This document shows, piece after piece, positions 9,106-18,369 of a stretch of 32,349 nucleotides of DNA. A program made the position numbers and the translations under genes. Source of the stretch: Methanocorpusculum sp. (lineage in GTDB: Archaea; Halobacteriota; Methanomicrobia; Methanomicrobiales; Methanocorpusculaceae); contig JAUNXT010000001.1 of assembly GCA_030539655.1 (NCBI GenBank), positions 52,910 through 85,258 of the forward strand, in the 5' to 3' direction. How positions within the stretch are numbered: position 1 is the first letter of the stretch; each line of letters starts with the position of its first letter. Below the pieces are notes generated by a model. The model did not search any database, was not told the origin of the DNA, and worked only from the letters and a program-made list of their open reading frames with translations.

Positions 9106-9753
9106 TTATGCTCCTATCCAGCTTTCATCCGAAGGGTTATTTCTAAAGGCAATCAGCCGTTTGATATCTTCGGGCTTTATGTATCCTTCTTCAGCCGCGA
9201 CATCTGCTATAACATCGAAGTTTGTGAGCGAGACATTTTTCACCTTTGCATCAGAAAGACGCTTAAGACCTGCTTCCATCCTGTATGTGAAAATACTTGC
9301 AACACCTAATACCTCGGCACCTGCTGCACGAAGGACATCAACCACTTCGAGAACACTCCCGCCGGTGGAGATTAAGTCTTCGATTACGACAACCTTAGCT
9401 CCTGCTTCGAGTTTTCCTTCAATCTGGTTCTGCCGTCCGTGGTCTTTTGCACCTGAGCGGACGTATCCCATCGGAAGTCCCAGAAGGTGTCCGGTGATTG
9501 CTGCGTGCGCAATTCCCGCAGTCGAGGTGCCCATAAGCACTTCACAATCCGGGTACTCTTTTTTCACAACCTCTGCAAGTCCCTGTTCCACATCGAGCCG
9601 CACGGAAGGTGCGGTAAGGGTTAAACGATTGTCGCAGTATACCGGGCTTTTAATGCCGCTTGCCCAGATAAACGGTTCGTCCGGGCGGAAGAAAACGGCT
9701 TTGATTGACAGAAGGTCCTTTGCAATTTTTATTTCAAGTTCTGAGTGTTTCAT
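9106..9753 (-). CDS. pyrE: Orotate phosphoribosyltransferase
   Basis: Converts orotate and PRPP to orotidine 5'-phosphate, the penultimate step to UMP. The 215-residue chain has the PRPP-binding signature [14 protein letters not shown] in its second half and the [16 protein letters not shown] substrate segment near the N-terminus. It lies 13 nt after pyrF and one nt before pyrB in the pyr operon, so it is expected to be co-expressed with the other pathway enzymes. The ATG start is supported by the AAGGAG-like AAAAAGGAGCAT just upstream (reverse complement of 9755-9770). Confidence 0.96.
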   Translation of the reverse strand: MKHSELEIKIAKDLLSIKAVFFRPDEPFIWASGIKSPVYCDNRLTLTAPSVRLDVEQGLAEVVKKEYPDCEVLMGTSTAGIAHAAITGHLLGLPMGYVRSGAKDHGRQNQIEGKLEAGAKVVVIEDLISTGGSVLEVVDVLRAAGAEVLGVASIFTYRMEAGLKRLSDAKVKNVSLTNFDVIADVAAEEGYIKPEDIKRLIAFRNNPSDESWIGA

Positions 9754-9766
9754 GATATGCTCCTTT

Positions 9767-10468
9767 TTATGCTCCTAAAAACTCCCTGCAGCAGCGTTCG
9801 TATGCTGCCGCCGGGTCATCTGCCTGTGTTATGGGGCGTCCGACCACAATGTAGTCAGAGCCTGCTTTTGCAGCATCAGCAGGGGTCATAATGCGTTTCT
9901 GATCTCCTGCGGCGGAGTCTGCAAACCGGATGCCGGGTGTTACTGTGACAAACGATTGTCCGCAGACTGCGTGTACTTTTGCGGCTTCCAGGGGAGAGCA
10001 GACAACTCCGTCAAGTCCTGCAGATGCCGCATTTTTCGCATATGACGCGACAACCTCTTCCATGGGTTTTTGAATCAGCAGTTCCCGTTCGAGCTGTTCC
10101 TGCCCGGTTGAGGTGAGCTGAGTTACCGCAATCAAAAGAGGTCTTGTGCCGTCCGCACGTGTTAACCCAACGAGCGCGGCTTTCATCATTGAGGAGGTCC
10201 CTGCTGCGTGCACATTGCACATATCCACATCGAGACCGGATAAAACCGTCATGCTTTTTTTCACGGTGTTCGGGATGTCATGCAGTTTTAAATCGAGAAA
10301 GATTTTGTGTCCCCGGCGTTTAATCTCACGGACGATTGACGGCCCTTCCGCATAGAAAAGCTCCATTCCTATCTTTACAAACGGTTTTTTCCCGTGGAAT
10401 CGGTCAAGAAACGCATATACTGCGTCTGCACTGTCAAAATCGCAGGCGATAATTACATCTTTTGGCAT
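9767..10468 (-). CDS. pyrF: Orotidine 5'-phosphate decarboxylase
   Basis: Decarboxylates OMP to UMP. The 233-residue protein carries the catalytic [11 protein letters not shown] motif (59-69, with Asp59, Lys61 and Asp64) and the phosphate-binding YIVVGRPIT segment near the C-terminus. The layout and length fit the bacterial-type enzyme. Its start overlaps the end of pyrD by 16 nt, indicating translational coupling in the operon. Confidence 0.96.
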   Translation of the reverse strand: MPKDVIIACDFDSADAVYAFLDRFHGKKPFVKIGMELFYAEGPSIVREIKRRGHKIFLDLKLHDIPNTVKKSMTVLSGLDVDMCNVHAAGTSSMMKAALVGLTRADGTRPLLIAVTQLTSTGQEQLERELLIQKPMEEVVASYAKNAASAGLDGVVCSPLEAAKVHAVCGQSFVTVTPGIRFADSAAGDQKRIMTPADAAKAGSDYIVVGRPITQADDPAAAYERCCREFLGA

Positions 10469-11400
10469 GTGTGTGCAGCTCCTGTTATTTCTTTTAATGA
10501 ATGTATGTTGTATTTCCTCATAACCTTTGGCAAATCATTGATGATATCGCGGCATGCATATGGATGAATCAGATTTGCAGTTCCGACCTCAACTGCGCAC
10601 GCACCAGCCATCATCATTTCAATCACATCCTCTGCAGTGGAAACGCCTCCGATTCCCACAATCGGAATCTTTACCGCTTCTGCTGTCTGATAAACCATCC
10701 GGAGTGCTGCAGGAAACACCGCAGGACCGGAAAAGCCCCCTGTGGTGTTGGCAAGGACGGGACGCCGGCGGAACAGGTCGATGCGCATTCCGACAAGCGT
10801 GTTGATAAGAGACAAACCATCCGCTCCTGCCTCTTCGCAGGCCTTTGCAATCTCTGTGATATCAGAGACATTGGGTGAGAGTTTGATGATTACCGGTTTT
10901 TTCGTTACCGCTTTTACGGCTTTCGTAACGGCTGCAGCACTTTCCGGGTCAGTCCCGAAATGCATCCCGCCTCCTTGTACATTGGGGCATGAAATGTTTA
11001 CCTCGAACCATCCTATCTGCTTTTCGGAATCAAGACGTCTGCAGACTTCTGTGTACTCCTCGATGGAAAAACCGCTTACATTTGCCATGACGGGCTTTGC
11101 AAAGCAGCGCTTGAGTTTCGGCAGTTCTTCCGAGATGACTTTATCCACTCCCGGATTCTGCAGACCTACCGCATTCAGCATGCCGCCTCTGCACTCGGCA
11201 ATCCTTGGTGTCGGGTTTCCAAACCGCGGCTCAAGTGTCGTTCCTTTGAAGGAGAATGTCCCGAGGCAGTTTATGTCATAGTACTCTGCGAATTCATATC
11301 CGTAACCGAAGGTACCGCTTGCAGGAATAACCGGGTTTTCCAGTTCAATCCCGCAGAGATTTGTTGTAAGGTCCGGTGTTGTAAGGTCTGAAGTTACCAT
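10453..11400 (-). CDS. pyrD: Dihydroorotate dehydrogenase B, catalytic subunit
   Basis: FMN enzyme oxidising dihydroorotate to orotate. The 315-residue chain has the active-site NISCPN motif (135-140, catalytic Cys138), typical of class 1 enzymes, and [15 protein letters not shown] in the FMN phosphate-binding region. The neighbouring pyrK identifies the NAD-dependent, two-subunit PyrDB type. It overlaps pyrK by 7 nt and pyrF by 16 nt, so the subunits are made from one transcript. Confidence 0.96.
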   Translation of the reverse strand: MVTSDLTTPDLTTNLCGIELENPVIPASGTFGYGYEFAEYYDINCLGTFSFKGTTLEPRFGNPTPRIAECRGGMLNAVGLQNPGVDKVISEELPKLKRCFAKPVMANVSGFSIEEYTEVCRRLDSEKQIGWFEVNISCPNVQGGGMHFGTDPESAAAVTKAVKAVTKKPVIIKLSPNVSDITEIAKACEEAGADGLSLINTLVGMRIDLFRRRPVLANTTGGFSGPAVFPAALRMVYQTAEAVKIPIVGIGGVSTAEDVIEMMMAGACAVEVGTANLIHPYACRDIINDLPKVMRKYNIHSLKEITGAAHTCQKM

Positions 11401-12122
11401 AAAATATCCTCCGATTTCATCACCGGACCATCTTTGCAGATGCGCTTAAAGCCGGCAACTGTTTTGCAGGAACATCCCATACAGGCACCGAATCCGCAGC
11501 CCATCCGTTCTTCAAAGCTCATCTCCCCGGGGGCCACTGCCGCGGAAAAGACAGCCTTTAGCATAGGCTCCGGTCCGCAGGCATAGTAATGTGAACAGGT
11601 CTCAGGCATCGCTGCCGTGACAAACCCTTTGATGCCGTAACTTCCATCAACTGTTGTTACCCGGACATCCGCACCGAGGACTGCAAACTCCTTTTCATAG
11701 AAGATTTCATCCTTCGTGTTAAAGCCGAGAATAACAGTAACTGTTTTTCCTGCAGCGGTCAGAAGTTTTGCGAGTTTGTAGAGCGGGGGAACGCCCACCC
11801 CGCCTCCGATGAGAAGCGGGGTGTTTCCGGCAGCAGATACATCATATCCGTTTCCAAGGCCTGTCAGGACATCAAGCTGGTCTCCTTTGGTCATCCGACT
11901 CATCTTCTCAGTTCCTTTTCCGATGACCTTGTAGATGATGGTAACTGAATCCGGTGTCGAGTCGCAGACTGAAATAGGCCGCCTGAGAAACAGACCGTCT
12001 ATCAGGATGTTGATGAACTGCCCGGGGGCAGTTATGGCTGATGCGTCGCCTGAGAGCACCATCCGGTACACGGATGGTGTCAGCGCCTTGTTTTCCGCAA
12101 TGGTAAATATACCCTGTTTCAT
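11394..12122 (-). CDS. pyrK: Dihydroorotate dehydrogenase electron transfer subunit
   Basis: Passes electrons from the PyrD FMN through an iron-sulfur cluster and FAD to NAD. The chosen ATG at 12122 gives 242 residues beginning MKQGIFTIAENK; a longer frame starting at 12179 would run 50 nt into carB and adds a non-family N-terminus, while TGAGG five nt before 12122 supports the shorter start. Visible are the flavin-binding RRPISVCD, the GGGVGVPPLYKLA nucleotide segment and a C-terminal cluster C-x4-C-x2-C-x11-C in GCGFGACMGCSCK, which binds the [2Fe-2S] centre. It starts 7 nt after carB. Confidence 0.94.
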   Translation of the reverse strand: MKQGIFTIAENKALTPSVYRMVLSGDASAITAPGQFINILIDGLFLRRPISVCDSTPDSVTIIYKVIGKGTEKMSRMTKGDQLDVLTGLGNGYDVSAAGNTPLLIGGGVGVPPLYKLAKLLTAAGKTVTVILGFNTKDEIFYEKEFAVLGADVRVTTVDGSYGIKGFVTAAMPETCSHYYACGPEPMLKAVFSAAVAPGEMSFEERMGCGFGACMGCSCKTVAGFKRICKDGPVMKSEDILW

Positions 12123-12129
12123 TCCCGCC

Positions 12130-15100
12130 TCACGCATCAATGGTTGAGATGGTAATTGTTGTCTCCTCCAGAACATCAAGAAGGACTCTTACCGTATCAA
12201 GCGAGGTAAACATGGTCACGTTGCTTTCCGTTGCATACATGCGTATCTTGTACCCGTCGCTTTCCTCGTCTGCTGCACCGACGTTGCTGGTGTTGATAAC
12301 GTAGGCGATATGTCCCTGACGGATTGCATCACGGATTTCAGTGCTTCCGTCGCTAATCTTTTCCAGTGTCCGTGCCCTGATGCCGTTCTCGCGCAGGAAC
12401 ACTGCAGTGCCGCGTGTTGCCTCGATGTTAAATCCAAGGTTGTAGAAGCGTCTGATAAGGGGCAGTGCCTCCTCCTTGTCCGCGTCTGCGATTGTTGCAA
12501 AGACTGTTCCATAGTTCTGCACACGTGTTCCTGCCGCCTGCAGGCCCTTAAAGAGTGCACGGTTCAGTGCGGAATCGTAGCCGATGGCCTCTCCTGTCGA
12601 CTTCATCTCAGGTGATAAGTAGGCATCGAGGCCTTTAATCTTGTTAAAGGAGAAGACCGGGACTTTGACATAATGGCGTTCCTTTTCTGCCGGATAGAGG
12701 TCAAAGATACCCTGCTCTTTTAATGTCTTTCCGAGGATTACCCCGGTTGCGATGTCCGCAAGCGAGTAGCCGGTTGATTTGGATAAGAACGGAACGGTAC
12801 GCGAGGAACGCGGGTTTACTTCGATAATGTAGACATCCTCGTTTTTGTCAACAATGAACTGGATGTTGTACAATCCGATAATGCCGATTGCAGGTCCTAA
12901 CTTTTTGGCGTACTGAAGGATGATGCCTTTGACCTTGTCCGAGATGGAGAAGGATGGATAGACTGAGATTGAGTCGCCTGAGTGAATACCCGTGCGTTCG
13001 ACAAGCTCCATGATGCCCGGGACAAACACATCGCGCCCGTCGCAGACCGCATCCACTTCTACCTCTTTTCCGATGATGTATTTGTCCACAAGAACAGGTT
13101 TGTCCTCGTCAATTTCCACCGCGGTCTTTAAGTAATGGCGAAGCTGCTTTTCGTTTGCCACAATCTGCATTGCGCGCCCTCCAAGGACAAAACTCGGGCG
13201 GACCAGAACCGGGTATCCAATCCGTTCCGCAGCAGCCACACCATCTTCAATCTTTGTTACTGCACACCCTTCCGGCTGGGGGATGCCCAGTTCAACCAGG
13301 AGTTTTTCGAAGAGTTCACGGTTTTCAGCCTTGTCGATTGCATCACAGTCAGTTCCTATGATTTTTACACCGCGTGCGTGGAGGGGTTCTGCAAGGTTAA
13401 TTGCGGTCTGTCCTCCAAGGGATGCAATGACACCTTCCGGCTTTTCAAAGTCAATGATTGCCATCACATCTTCGGGTGTCAGCGGCTCGAAGTAGAGTTT
13501 GTCTGCCGTTGTATAATCGGTTGATACCGTCTCCGGGTTATTATTGATGATGATTGCCTCATAACCTGCCTTGCGGATGGTCTGGACTGCATGCACTGTC
13601 GAGTAGTCGAACTCGACTCCCTGACCTATTCTGATGGGTCCTGCGCCGAGCACAATAATCTTCTTTTTGTCGGAAAGACGCGAGGCGTTCTCTCCGGTGT
13701 AGGTGGAGTAAAGATATGCGATGTACTTTCCTGTATGGAGGGTATCTACCATTTTAAAGACAGGCGTGATGCCGTTTGCCTTGCGGATGCTGTAGATATC
13801 GGTCTCCTTCATCTTCCAGAGGTGTGCGATGTATTTATCGGAAAATCCGAAAATCTTTGCCTTCTTTAAGACAACAGTGTCGCCTGCCTTCTGAATCACC
13901 TCATCTTCAAGGTTGACAATCCGTTTGACTGCTTCCAGGAAAAGCGGGGTGATCATGGTCACCTTATGAATATCTGCAATGTCTGCTCCTATCCGTATGA
14001 GTTGTGCCACGGCAAAGATACCGTCTGCGCGGAACATTTTCAGGTATTCAAAGAGCTCTTCTGCAGACATATTCGCAAACTTTGGAAGCCACAGATGGTC
14101 TGCACCGATTTCAAGTGATCTGACGGACTTTAACAGACACTCTTCAAGCGAGGAACCGATGCTCATCACTTCTCCGGTTGCTTTCATCTGTGTCCCGAGG
14201 GTATTTGGAGCTGAGGTGAACTTATCGAACGGGAACCGCGGGAACTTTGCGATGACGTAGTCGAGTGCCGGCTCTGTCGCTGCGGTACCTCCTGCAACAG
14301 GAATCTCTGAGAGTTCCATTCCAACGGCGATTTTTGCGGTGACGCGGGCAATCGGGTAACCGCTCGCTTTTGAGGCAAGCGCGGAAGAACGGGAAACACG
14401 CGGATTTACCTCAATTAAGAAGTATTCACTGGTATGGGGGTTTAAGGCGAACTGGACATTGCACCCTCCGGCGATTTTAAGCTCGCGGATGAGCTTTATG
14501 GCGCTGTTGTTCAGCATCGCATAGTCTTCAGCTGAAAGTGACATAATTGGAGCTACAACTACGGAGTCTCCGGTGTGAACGCCTACCGGGTCCACATTTT
14601 CCATGCCGCAGATGGTTATTGTGTGGTCGGCAGAGTCACGCATGACCTCAAATTCAATCTCCTTGTATCCGCGGACACTTTTTTCCACCAGCACCTGATG
14701 AACTGGTGATAAGGCAAAACCGTTTGCTGCGATTTCCATGAGTTCCGCCTCGTTTTCCGCAAACCCGCCGCCGGTACCTCCAAGGGTAAACGCAGGGCGC
14801 AGAACAACTGGGTAGCCGATATGAAGAGCTGCTGCCTTTGCTTCCTCAATAGTGTAGGTAATCTCCGAGGGAATAACCGGTTCACCGATTTTTTCACACA
14901 TCTCCTTGAAGAGTTCGCGGTCTTCCGCACGCTCGATACTTGAAGCAGGCGTTCCTAAAAGCTCTGTGTGGCACTCTTTAAGGATACCCTTTTTATCAAG
15001 CTGCATTGCGAGATTCAGCCCGGTCTGTCCGCCTATTCCCGGTACAATTGCATCCGGACGCTCATAGCGGAGGATACGTGCGACATACTCCAGTGTCAGC

Positions 15101-15303
15101 GGTTCCATGTAGACTTTGTCCGCAATCGAGGTATCTGTCATTATGGTTGCAGGGTTTGAGTTGACCAGAACAACCTCATATCCTTCTTCCTTTAAGGCAA
15201 GGCATGCCTGTGTTCCTGCATAGTCAAACTCCGCGGCCTGACCAATCACAATCGGTCCCGAGCCGATTATAAGAATCTTTTTTAAGTCCGTTCTTTTTGT
15301 CAT
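12130..15303 (-). CDS. carB: Carbamoyl-phosphate synthetase, large subunit
   Basis: Makes carbamoyl phosphate from bicarbonate, ATP and ammonia supplied by the CarA glutaminase. The 1057-residue chain shows the family's internal duplication: GSGPIVIGQ (14-22) and GAGPIRIGQ (553-561) open the two ATP-grasp halves, and EVNPRVSRSSALASK (298-312) is in the first carboxyphosphate site. The last 120 or so residues form the MGS-like allosteric domain. Full length, no break seen. It overlaps pyrC by four nt (ATGA). The partner carA is not in the window, although every later gene of the pathway is in this operon. Confidence 0.97.
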   Translation of the reverse strand: MTKRTDLKKILIIGSGPIVIGQAAEFDYAGTQACLALKEEGYEVVLVNSNPATIMTDTSIADKVYMEPLTLEYVARILRYERPDAIVPGIGGQTGLNLAMQLDKKGILKECHTELLGTPASSIERAEDRELFKEMCEKIGEPVIPSEITYTIEEAKAAALHIGYPVVLRPAFTLGGTGGGFAENEAELMEIAANGFALSPVHQVLVEKSVRGYKEIEFEVMRDSADHTITICGMENVDPVGVHTGDSVVVAPIMSLSAEDYAMLNNSAIKLIRELKIAGGCNVQFALNPHTSEYFLIEVNPRVSRSSALASKASGYPIARVTAKIAVGMELSEIPVAGGTAATEPALDYVIAKFPRFPFDKFTSAPNTLGTQMKATGEVMSIGSSLEECLLKSVRSLEIGADHLWLPKFANMSAEELFEYLKMFRADGIFAVAQLIRIGADIADIHKVTMITPLFLEAVKRIVNLEDEVIQKAGDTVVLKKAKIFGFSDKYIAHLWKMKETDIYSIRKANGITPVFKMVDTLHTGKYIAYLYSTYTGENASRLSDKKKIIVLGAGPIRIGQGVEFDYSTVHAVQTIRKAGYEAIIINNNPETVSTDYTTADKLYFEPLTPEDVMAIIDFEKPEGVIASLGGQTAINLAEPLHARGVKIIGTDCDAIDKAENRELFEKLLVELGIPQPEGCAVTKIEDGVAAAERIGYPVLVRPSFVLGGRAMQIVANEKQLRHYLKTAVEIDEDKPVLVDKYIIGKEVEVDAVCDGRDVFVPGIMELVERTGIHSGDSISVYPSFSISDKVKGIILQYAKKLGPAIGIIGLYNIQFIVDKNEDVYIIEVNPRSSRTVPFLSKSTGYSLADIATGVILGKTLKEQGIFDLYPAEKERHYVKVPVFSFNKIKGLDAYLSPEMKSTGEAIGYDSALNRALFKGLQAAGTRVQNYGTVFATIADADKEEALPLIRRFYNLGFNIEATRGTAVFLRENGIRARTLEKISDGSTEIRDAIRQGHIAYVINTSNVGAADEESDGYKIRMYATESNVTMFTSLDTVRVLLDVLEETTITISTIDA

Positions 15304-16508
15304 TTGTTCACCTTGGTTCTGCGGTACAGAATAGTATTGTCAGCTGCTGTCAGATAGTTTCTGCCAAAGACCTCCATCCCTTCAAAGGGTGTTGCTTTAC
15401 CCATTGAGAGGAACTCGCCGGAATCTATGCGGTACCGTTCGTTCAGATTCCAGACAGAGTACCCGCAAAACGGAATGGAGAACCGTTTCCGCGGGGATAC
15501 AGCGAGGAGGTCGATGAGTTTTTCGAGAGAGATAACTTTTTCGAGCACGAGTTTTGTGTACAGCACAGGAAATGCTGTTTCGAGCCCGGTCACTCCAAAC
15601 GGGCTTTTTTTCAGTCCTGATGCTTTTTCCGCCCCGGTATGCGGGGCATGGTCGGTTGCAATCATATCGATTGTCCCGTCCCGGAGCCCCGCAATGAGTG
15701 CCATCCTGTCCTCTTCGGAGCGCAGCGGCGGGTTCATCTTAAATCTTCCCTCCTCCTGCAGGTCGTTTTCATCAAGGACCAGATAGTGCGGGGCTGTTTC
15801 GCAGGTAACATCCACACCGCGGGATTTTGCGGCACGGATAAGTGCAACACTCTCTTTTGTTGAGATGTGACAGACATGGAAGGCACATCCTGTCTCTTCT
15901 GCGAGACGAAGGTCGCGTTCCACCTCTGCATACTCGCTTTCAGAGGAGATTCCCTGGTGTCCATGCGCTTTTGCATAGGCACCGTCGTGGATGTACCCTC
16001 CGTGCAGAAGCGAGTTTACCTCGCAGTGTGCGGCGATAATTTTCCCGAGGGATTTTGCCTTTATCATTGCACGGCGCATCACAGCATCAGACTGAACTCC
16101 GCGGCCGTCGTCAGAGAAGGCAATGACATTTGGTGCAAGTTCCCCCATCCGCGACAGCCGCTCTCCTTTTTCACCGACAGTTACAGCCCCGTACGGGTAG
16201 ACTGCTATTGCTGCATCCGATGCGATGATATCAGTCTGTTGTTTCAGATGTGCTGCACTGTCGGGGACCGGAGAGAGATTGGGCATGGTACATACTGCAG
16301 TATACCCTCCGTGTGCTGCAGCAAGAGTTCCCGTTTTTATGGTCTCCTTTGCTGAAAACCCGGGTTCCCTGAAGTGAACATGTACATCACAGAAACCGGG
16401 GAAAACAGAAAAAGCATCAGTGTCAAAAGCAGCGGAGAGAGAATCAGGCAGGGGATAAGCAAGTGACTTATCCGTACCTGATACTGTGTGCGCAAATTTC
16501 ATTTCCAT
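15300..16508 (-). CDS. pyrC: Dihydroorotase, class I
   Basis: Cyclises carbamoyl aspartate to dihydroorotate; zinc amidohydrolase. The 402 residues carry DVHVHFREPG (41-50, metal-binding histidines 43 and 45), FSDDG (131-135), AAHCE (159-163), HVCHIS (211-216) and TDHAPH (285-290). The order and length mark the long class I type. It is the first gene of the operon. The ATG at 16508 has an in-frame ATG two codons later; neither has a clear Shine-Dalgarno, so the exact start is uncertain by two residues. Confidence 0.95.
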   Translation of the reverse strand: MEMKFAHTVSGTDKSLAYPLPDSLSAAFDTDAFSVFPGFCDVHVHFREPGFSAKETIKTGTLAAAHGGYTAVCTMPNLSPVPDSAAHLKQQTDIIASDAAIAVYPYGAVTVGEKGERLSRMGELAPNVIAFSDDGRGVQSDAVMRRAMIKAKSLGKIIAAHCEVNSLLHGGYIHDGAYAKAHGHQGISSESEYAEVERDLRLAEETGCAFHVCHISTKESVALIRAAKSRGVDVTCETAPHYLVLDENDLQEEGRFKMNPPLRSEEDRMALIAGLRDGTIDMIATDHAPHTGAEKASGLKKSPFGVTGLETAFPVLYTKLVLEKVISLEKLIDLLAVSPRKRFSIPFCGYSVWNLNERYRIDSGEFLSMGKATPFEGMEVFGRNYLTAADNTILYRRTKVNK

Positions 16509-16555
16509 TGAATAAACACTACCGCTGACAATTTCCTTATCATATTGGTCGTCTA

Positions 16556-16572
16556 TCTAATTATACTAATTG
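16556..16572 (-). promoter_or_regulatory. Candidate promoter of the pyr operon
   Basis: The minus strand reads TTAGTATAATTAGATAG, an AT-rich TATA-like element centred about 55 nt before pyrC. It would give a leader near 28 nt. The 244-nt region 16509-16752 around it holds no convincing small gene; I see no attenuator or PyrR-type element. Confidence 0.35.
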
Positions 16573-16752
16573 TTTTTATGCGGAGACACATTTGAGTCCG
16601 CGGGACAGATAGGATGTGGTCTTTTGGAAAAATCAATTCTGAGAGCGAATAAATCTGCGACAGTAAAAGAGATGTTGTATCCGGCATTTTTGATGCAGGA
16701 CAGCGAAAATACCAGTAGAAACCGGTCAGAAAGAAGCAGCGTCTACCGCTTC

Positions 16753-16887
16753 TTACCACTTCCCGGTGACCCAGCCGTATACACCGTAGGCAATACATCC
16801 GAGGGCGACTGCCATTAAGATGTAGTACATAATGCTCGGCTTTTTACCCGGCTCTCTTGCAACCCGTGTTGAACGTTCCTCATCCAT
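16753..16887 (-). CDS. Small membrane protein (44 residues)
   Basis: A 44-codon frame from the ATG at 16887 to TAA. The N-terminal 18 residues are charged (MDEERSTRVAREPGKKPS), then a hydrophobic stretch (IMYYILMAVALGCIAYGVYGWV) forms one transmembrane helix, ending in TGKW. The charge layout is typical of a small integral membrane protein. I do not recognise the family. It lies between the pyr operon and the divergent ferredoxin gene, and the AT-rich 76 nt at 16888-16963 would hold both promoters. Frames on the opposite strand across it are longer but lack protein-like composition. Confidence 0.6.
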   Translation of the reverse strand: MDEERSTRVAREPGKKPSIMYYILMAVALGCIAYGVYGWVTGKW

Positions 16888-16922
16888 GTACAATATTGTT
16901 TGATGTTTCTAACATATCAATC

Positions 16923-16949
16923 TTTTAACATCCGGCGTCCAATATAATA
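16923..16949 (+). promoter_or_regulatory. Promoter of the ferredoxin-GGR operon
   Basis: TTTTAACA (16923-16930) followed by AATATAATA (16941-16949), with the ATG at 16964. Matches the layout before the fusion gene at 3207 and the gene at 23635. No Shine-Dalgarno is seen, so a short leader is likely. Confidence 0.4.
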
Positions 16950-16963
16950 TAACAGCAATAATT

Positions 16964-17140
16964 ATGATAACGATACGAAGAGAAATCTGCCGTTCCTGCG
17001 GGGCATGTGTCAGTGTGTGTCCTCATAATGCACTTGAACTCTTTGATGCATATCTGAATCATGACGCAGCGCTTTGCAGGGAAAAATGCGGATTCTGCAT
17101 CGCCGTCTGTCCGCTCGGCGCAATATCGGAGGAGAGATGA
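16964..17140 (+). CDS. Two-cluster [4Fe-4S] ferredoxin
   Basis: A 58-residue ferredoxin. Two binding sets are visible: C9, C12, C15 and C19 in ICRSCGACVSVCP, and C38, C42, C45 and C49 in CREKCGFCIAVCP, the second with one extra residue between its first two cysteines. Its TGA overlaps the ATG of the geranylgeranyl reductase by four nt, so the two are translationally coupled. Its expected role is to deliver electrons to that reductase; a dedicated ferredoxin has been described for the Methanosarcina acetivorans enzyme. The assignment to this partner is strong from context. Confidence 0.92.
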   Translation: MITIRREICRSCGACVSVCPHNALELFDAYLNHDAALCREKCGFCIAVCPLGAISEER

Positions 17141-18339
17141 AATCAGAATATGATGTAATTGTTATAGGTGCGGGTCCTGCCGGTTCGATGGCGGCAAAAA
17201 CAGCAGCAGATGCAGGTCTCTCAGTCCTTCTCGCGGAAAAACGATCTGAAATAGGCGTTCCCGTCCGCTGCGCGGAAGGAATTATAAAACGGGACCTTGA
17301 GGAGTTTCTCTCCCCCGACCCTGTGTGGATATCTGCAGAGATTGAACGCGGAATTCTGGTCTCTCCGGACGGGAAACAGATAACTGTCCGCGGGAAAGGT
17401 ACTATCGGATACACGCTTGACAGAAAGCGCTTTGACAAAGCCCTCGCAGATCGCGCGGCAGGTGCAGGGGCTGATGTGGAAATCCGGGTGCGTGCAGTCC
17501 CGCTTATGGAGAACGGAAAGGTCACAGGGGCTCTTATTTACCAAGGCGGAACCGAGTGCCGCGTCAAAGCAAAACTGGTTATTGCGGCAGACGGTGTTGA
17601 ATCGCAGTTTGCAAAACGAGCGGGAATTAACACAACTCTTCGATTGCATGAGATTGGGTCCTGCTGTGAGTATTTGGTATCCGGGCTGGATATAGATGAA
17701 AAAACAGATGTTGTTTATTTTTCCGCAAAAAATGCACCCGGTGGATATTTTTGGGTTTTCCCCAAAGGAGACCACAGTGCAAACATTGGTGTGGGGATTG
17801 CCGGTGATATGTTACGGAACGGATATCATGCGAAGGATGCCCTTGATGCGTTCCTTGCAGAACACTATCCTGAAGGAAAAATATTCAGTATCGTAACAGG
17901 TGCTGTTCCAGGTGCAAAGCCTCTGGAACAGATGAGTGCAGATAATTTGCTCATAGCAGGCGATGCGGCGCATTTGTCAGATGTTATGACAGGGGGCGGA
18001 ATATATCAGGCGCTTGCATCGGGAAAACTTGCGGGAGAATGCGCGGTTTCTGCAGTGAGGGCGGGAGATACCTCCGCAAAAGCTCTTCAGGTGTATGATA
18101 GTCGGTGGAAGAATAGTTCTGCAGGCAGGAATCTGATGTTGAGTTATTTTCTGCGTACCAAATATGTCAAACTATCGGATGACGATTTGAACTCCCTGTT
18201 TGACAGTCTCGAAGACATAACACTCGAAGAGTGTACAGTAAAAAATGCGCTTACTGCCATTCTTAAAGACCATCCCGGAATTTTTCTGAAACTTCCTGCA
18301 CTGCTGAAGTCGGTATTCCCCGGTAAAAAATCGGAATGA
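17137..18339 (+). CDS. Geranylgeranyl reductase (archaeal lipid saturation)
   Basis: FAD enzyme predicted to hydrogenate the isoprenoid chains of digeranylgeranylglycerol phospholipids, giving saturated archaeal membrane lipids. The chosen ATG at 17137 gives 400 residues and starts MKSEYDVIVIGAGPAGSMAA, placing the FAD-binding GxGxxG at the N-terminus as in the family; a longer frame from 17074 would lie inside the ferredoxin gene. GGAGGAGAG just before supports this start. LIAGDAAHLSDVMTGGGI in the middle is the second FAD-contact motif of this oxidoreductase class. A generic NAD(P)/FAD oxidoreductase is the alternative, but the ferredoxin partner favours the reductase. Confidence 0.88.
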   Translation: MKSEYDVIVIGAGPAGSMAAKTAADAGLSVLLAEKRSEIGVPVRCAEGIIKRDLEEFLSPDPVWISAEIERGILVSPDGKQITVRGKGTIGYTLDRKRFDKALADRAAGAGADVEIRVRAVPLMENGKVTGALIYQGGTECRVKAKLVIAADGVESQFAKRAGINTTLRLHEIGSCCEYLVSGLDIDEKTDVVYFSAKNAPGGYFWVFPKGDHSANIGVGIAGDMLRNGYHAKDALDAFLAEHYPEGKIFSIVTGAVPGAKPLEQMSADNLLIAGDAAHLSDVMTGGGIYQALASGKLAGECAVSAVRAGDTSAKALQVYDSRWKNSSAGRNLMLSYFLRTKYVKLSDDDLNSLFDSLEDITLEECTVKNALTAILKDHPGIFLKLPALLKSVFPGKKSE

Positions 18340-18369
18340 TTCCCTGAGCAATCCGGAAAACGTAAAAAA

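Noticed and set aside
12123-12179. A 19-codon upstream extension of pyrK.
   Set aside because: It would run 50 nt into carB, and TGAGG precedes the ATG at 12122.
16553-16818. Frames of about 80 codons on both strands upstream of pyrC.
   Set aside because: No family resemblance or ribosome site; they overlap the better supported 44-residue membrane protein and the pyr promoter region.
17074-17136. A 21-codon upstream extension of the geranylgeranyl reductase.
   Set aside because: It lies inside the ferredoxin gene in another frame, and the FAD motif belongs close to the N-terminus; the ATG at 17137 has a good ribosome site.
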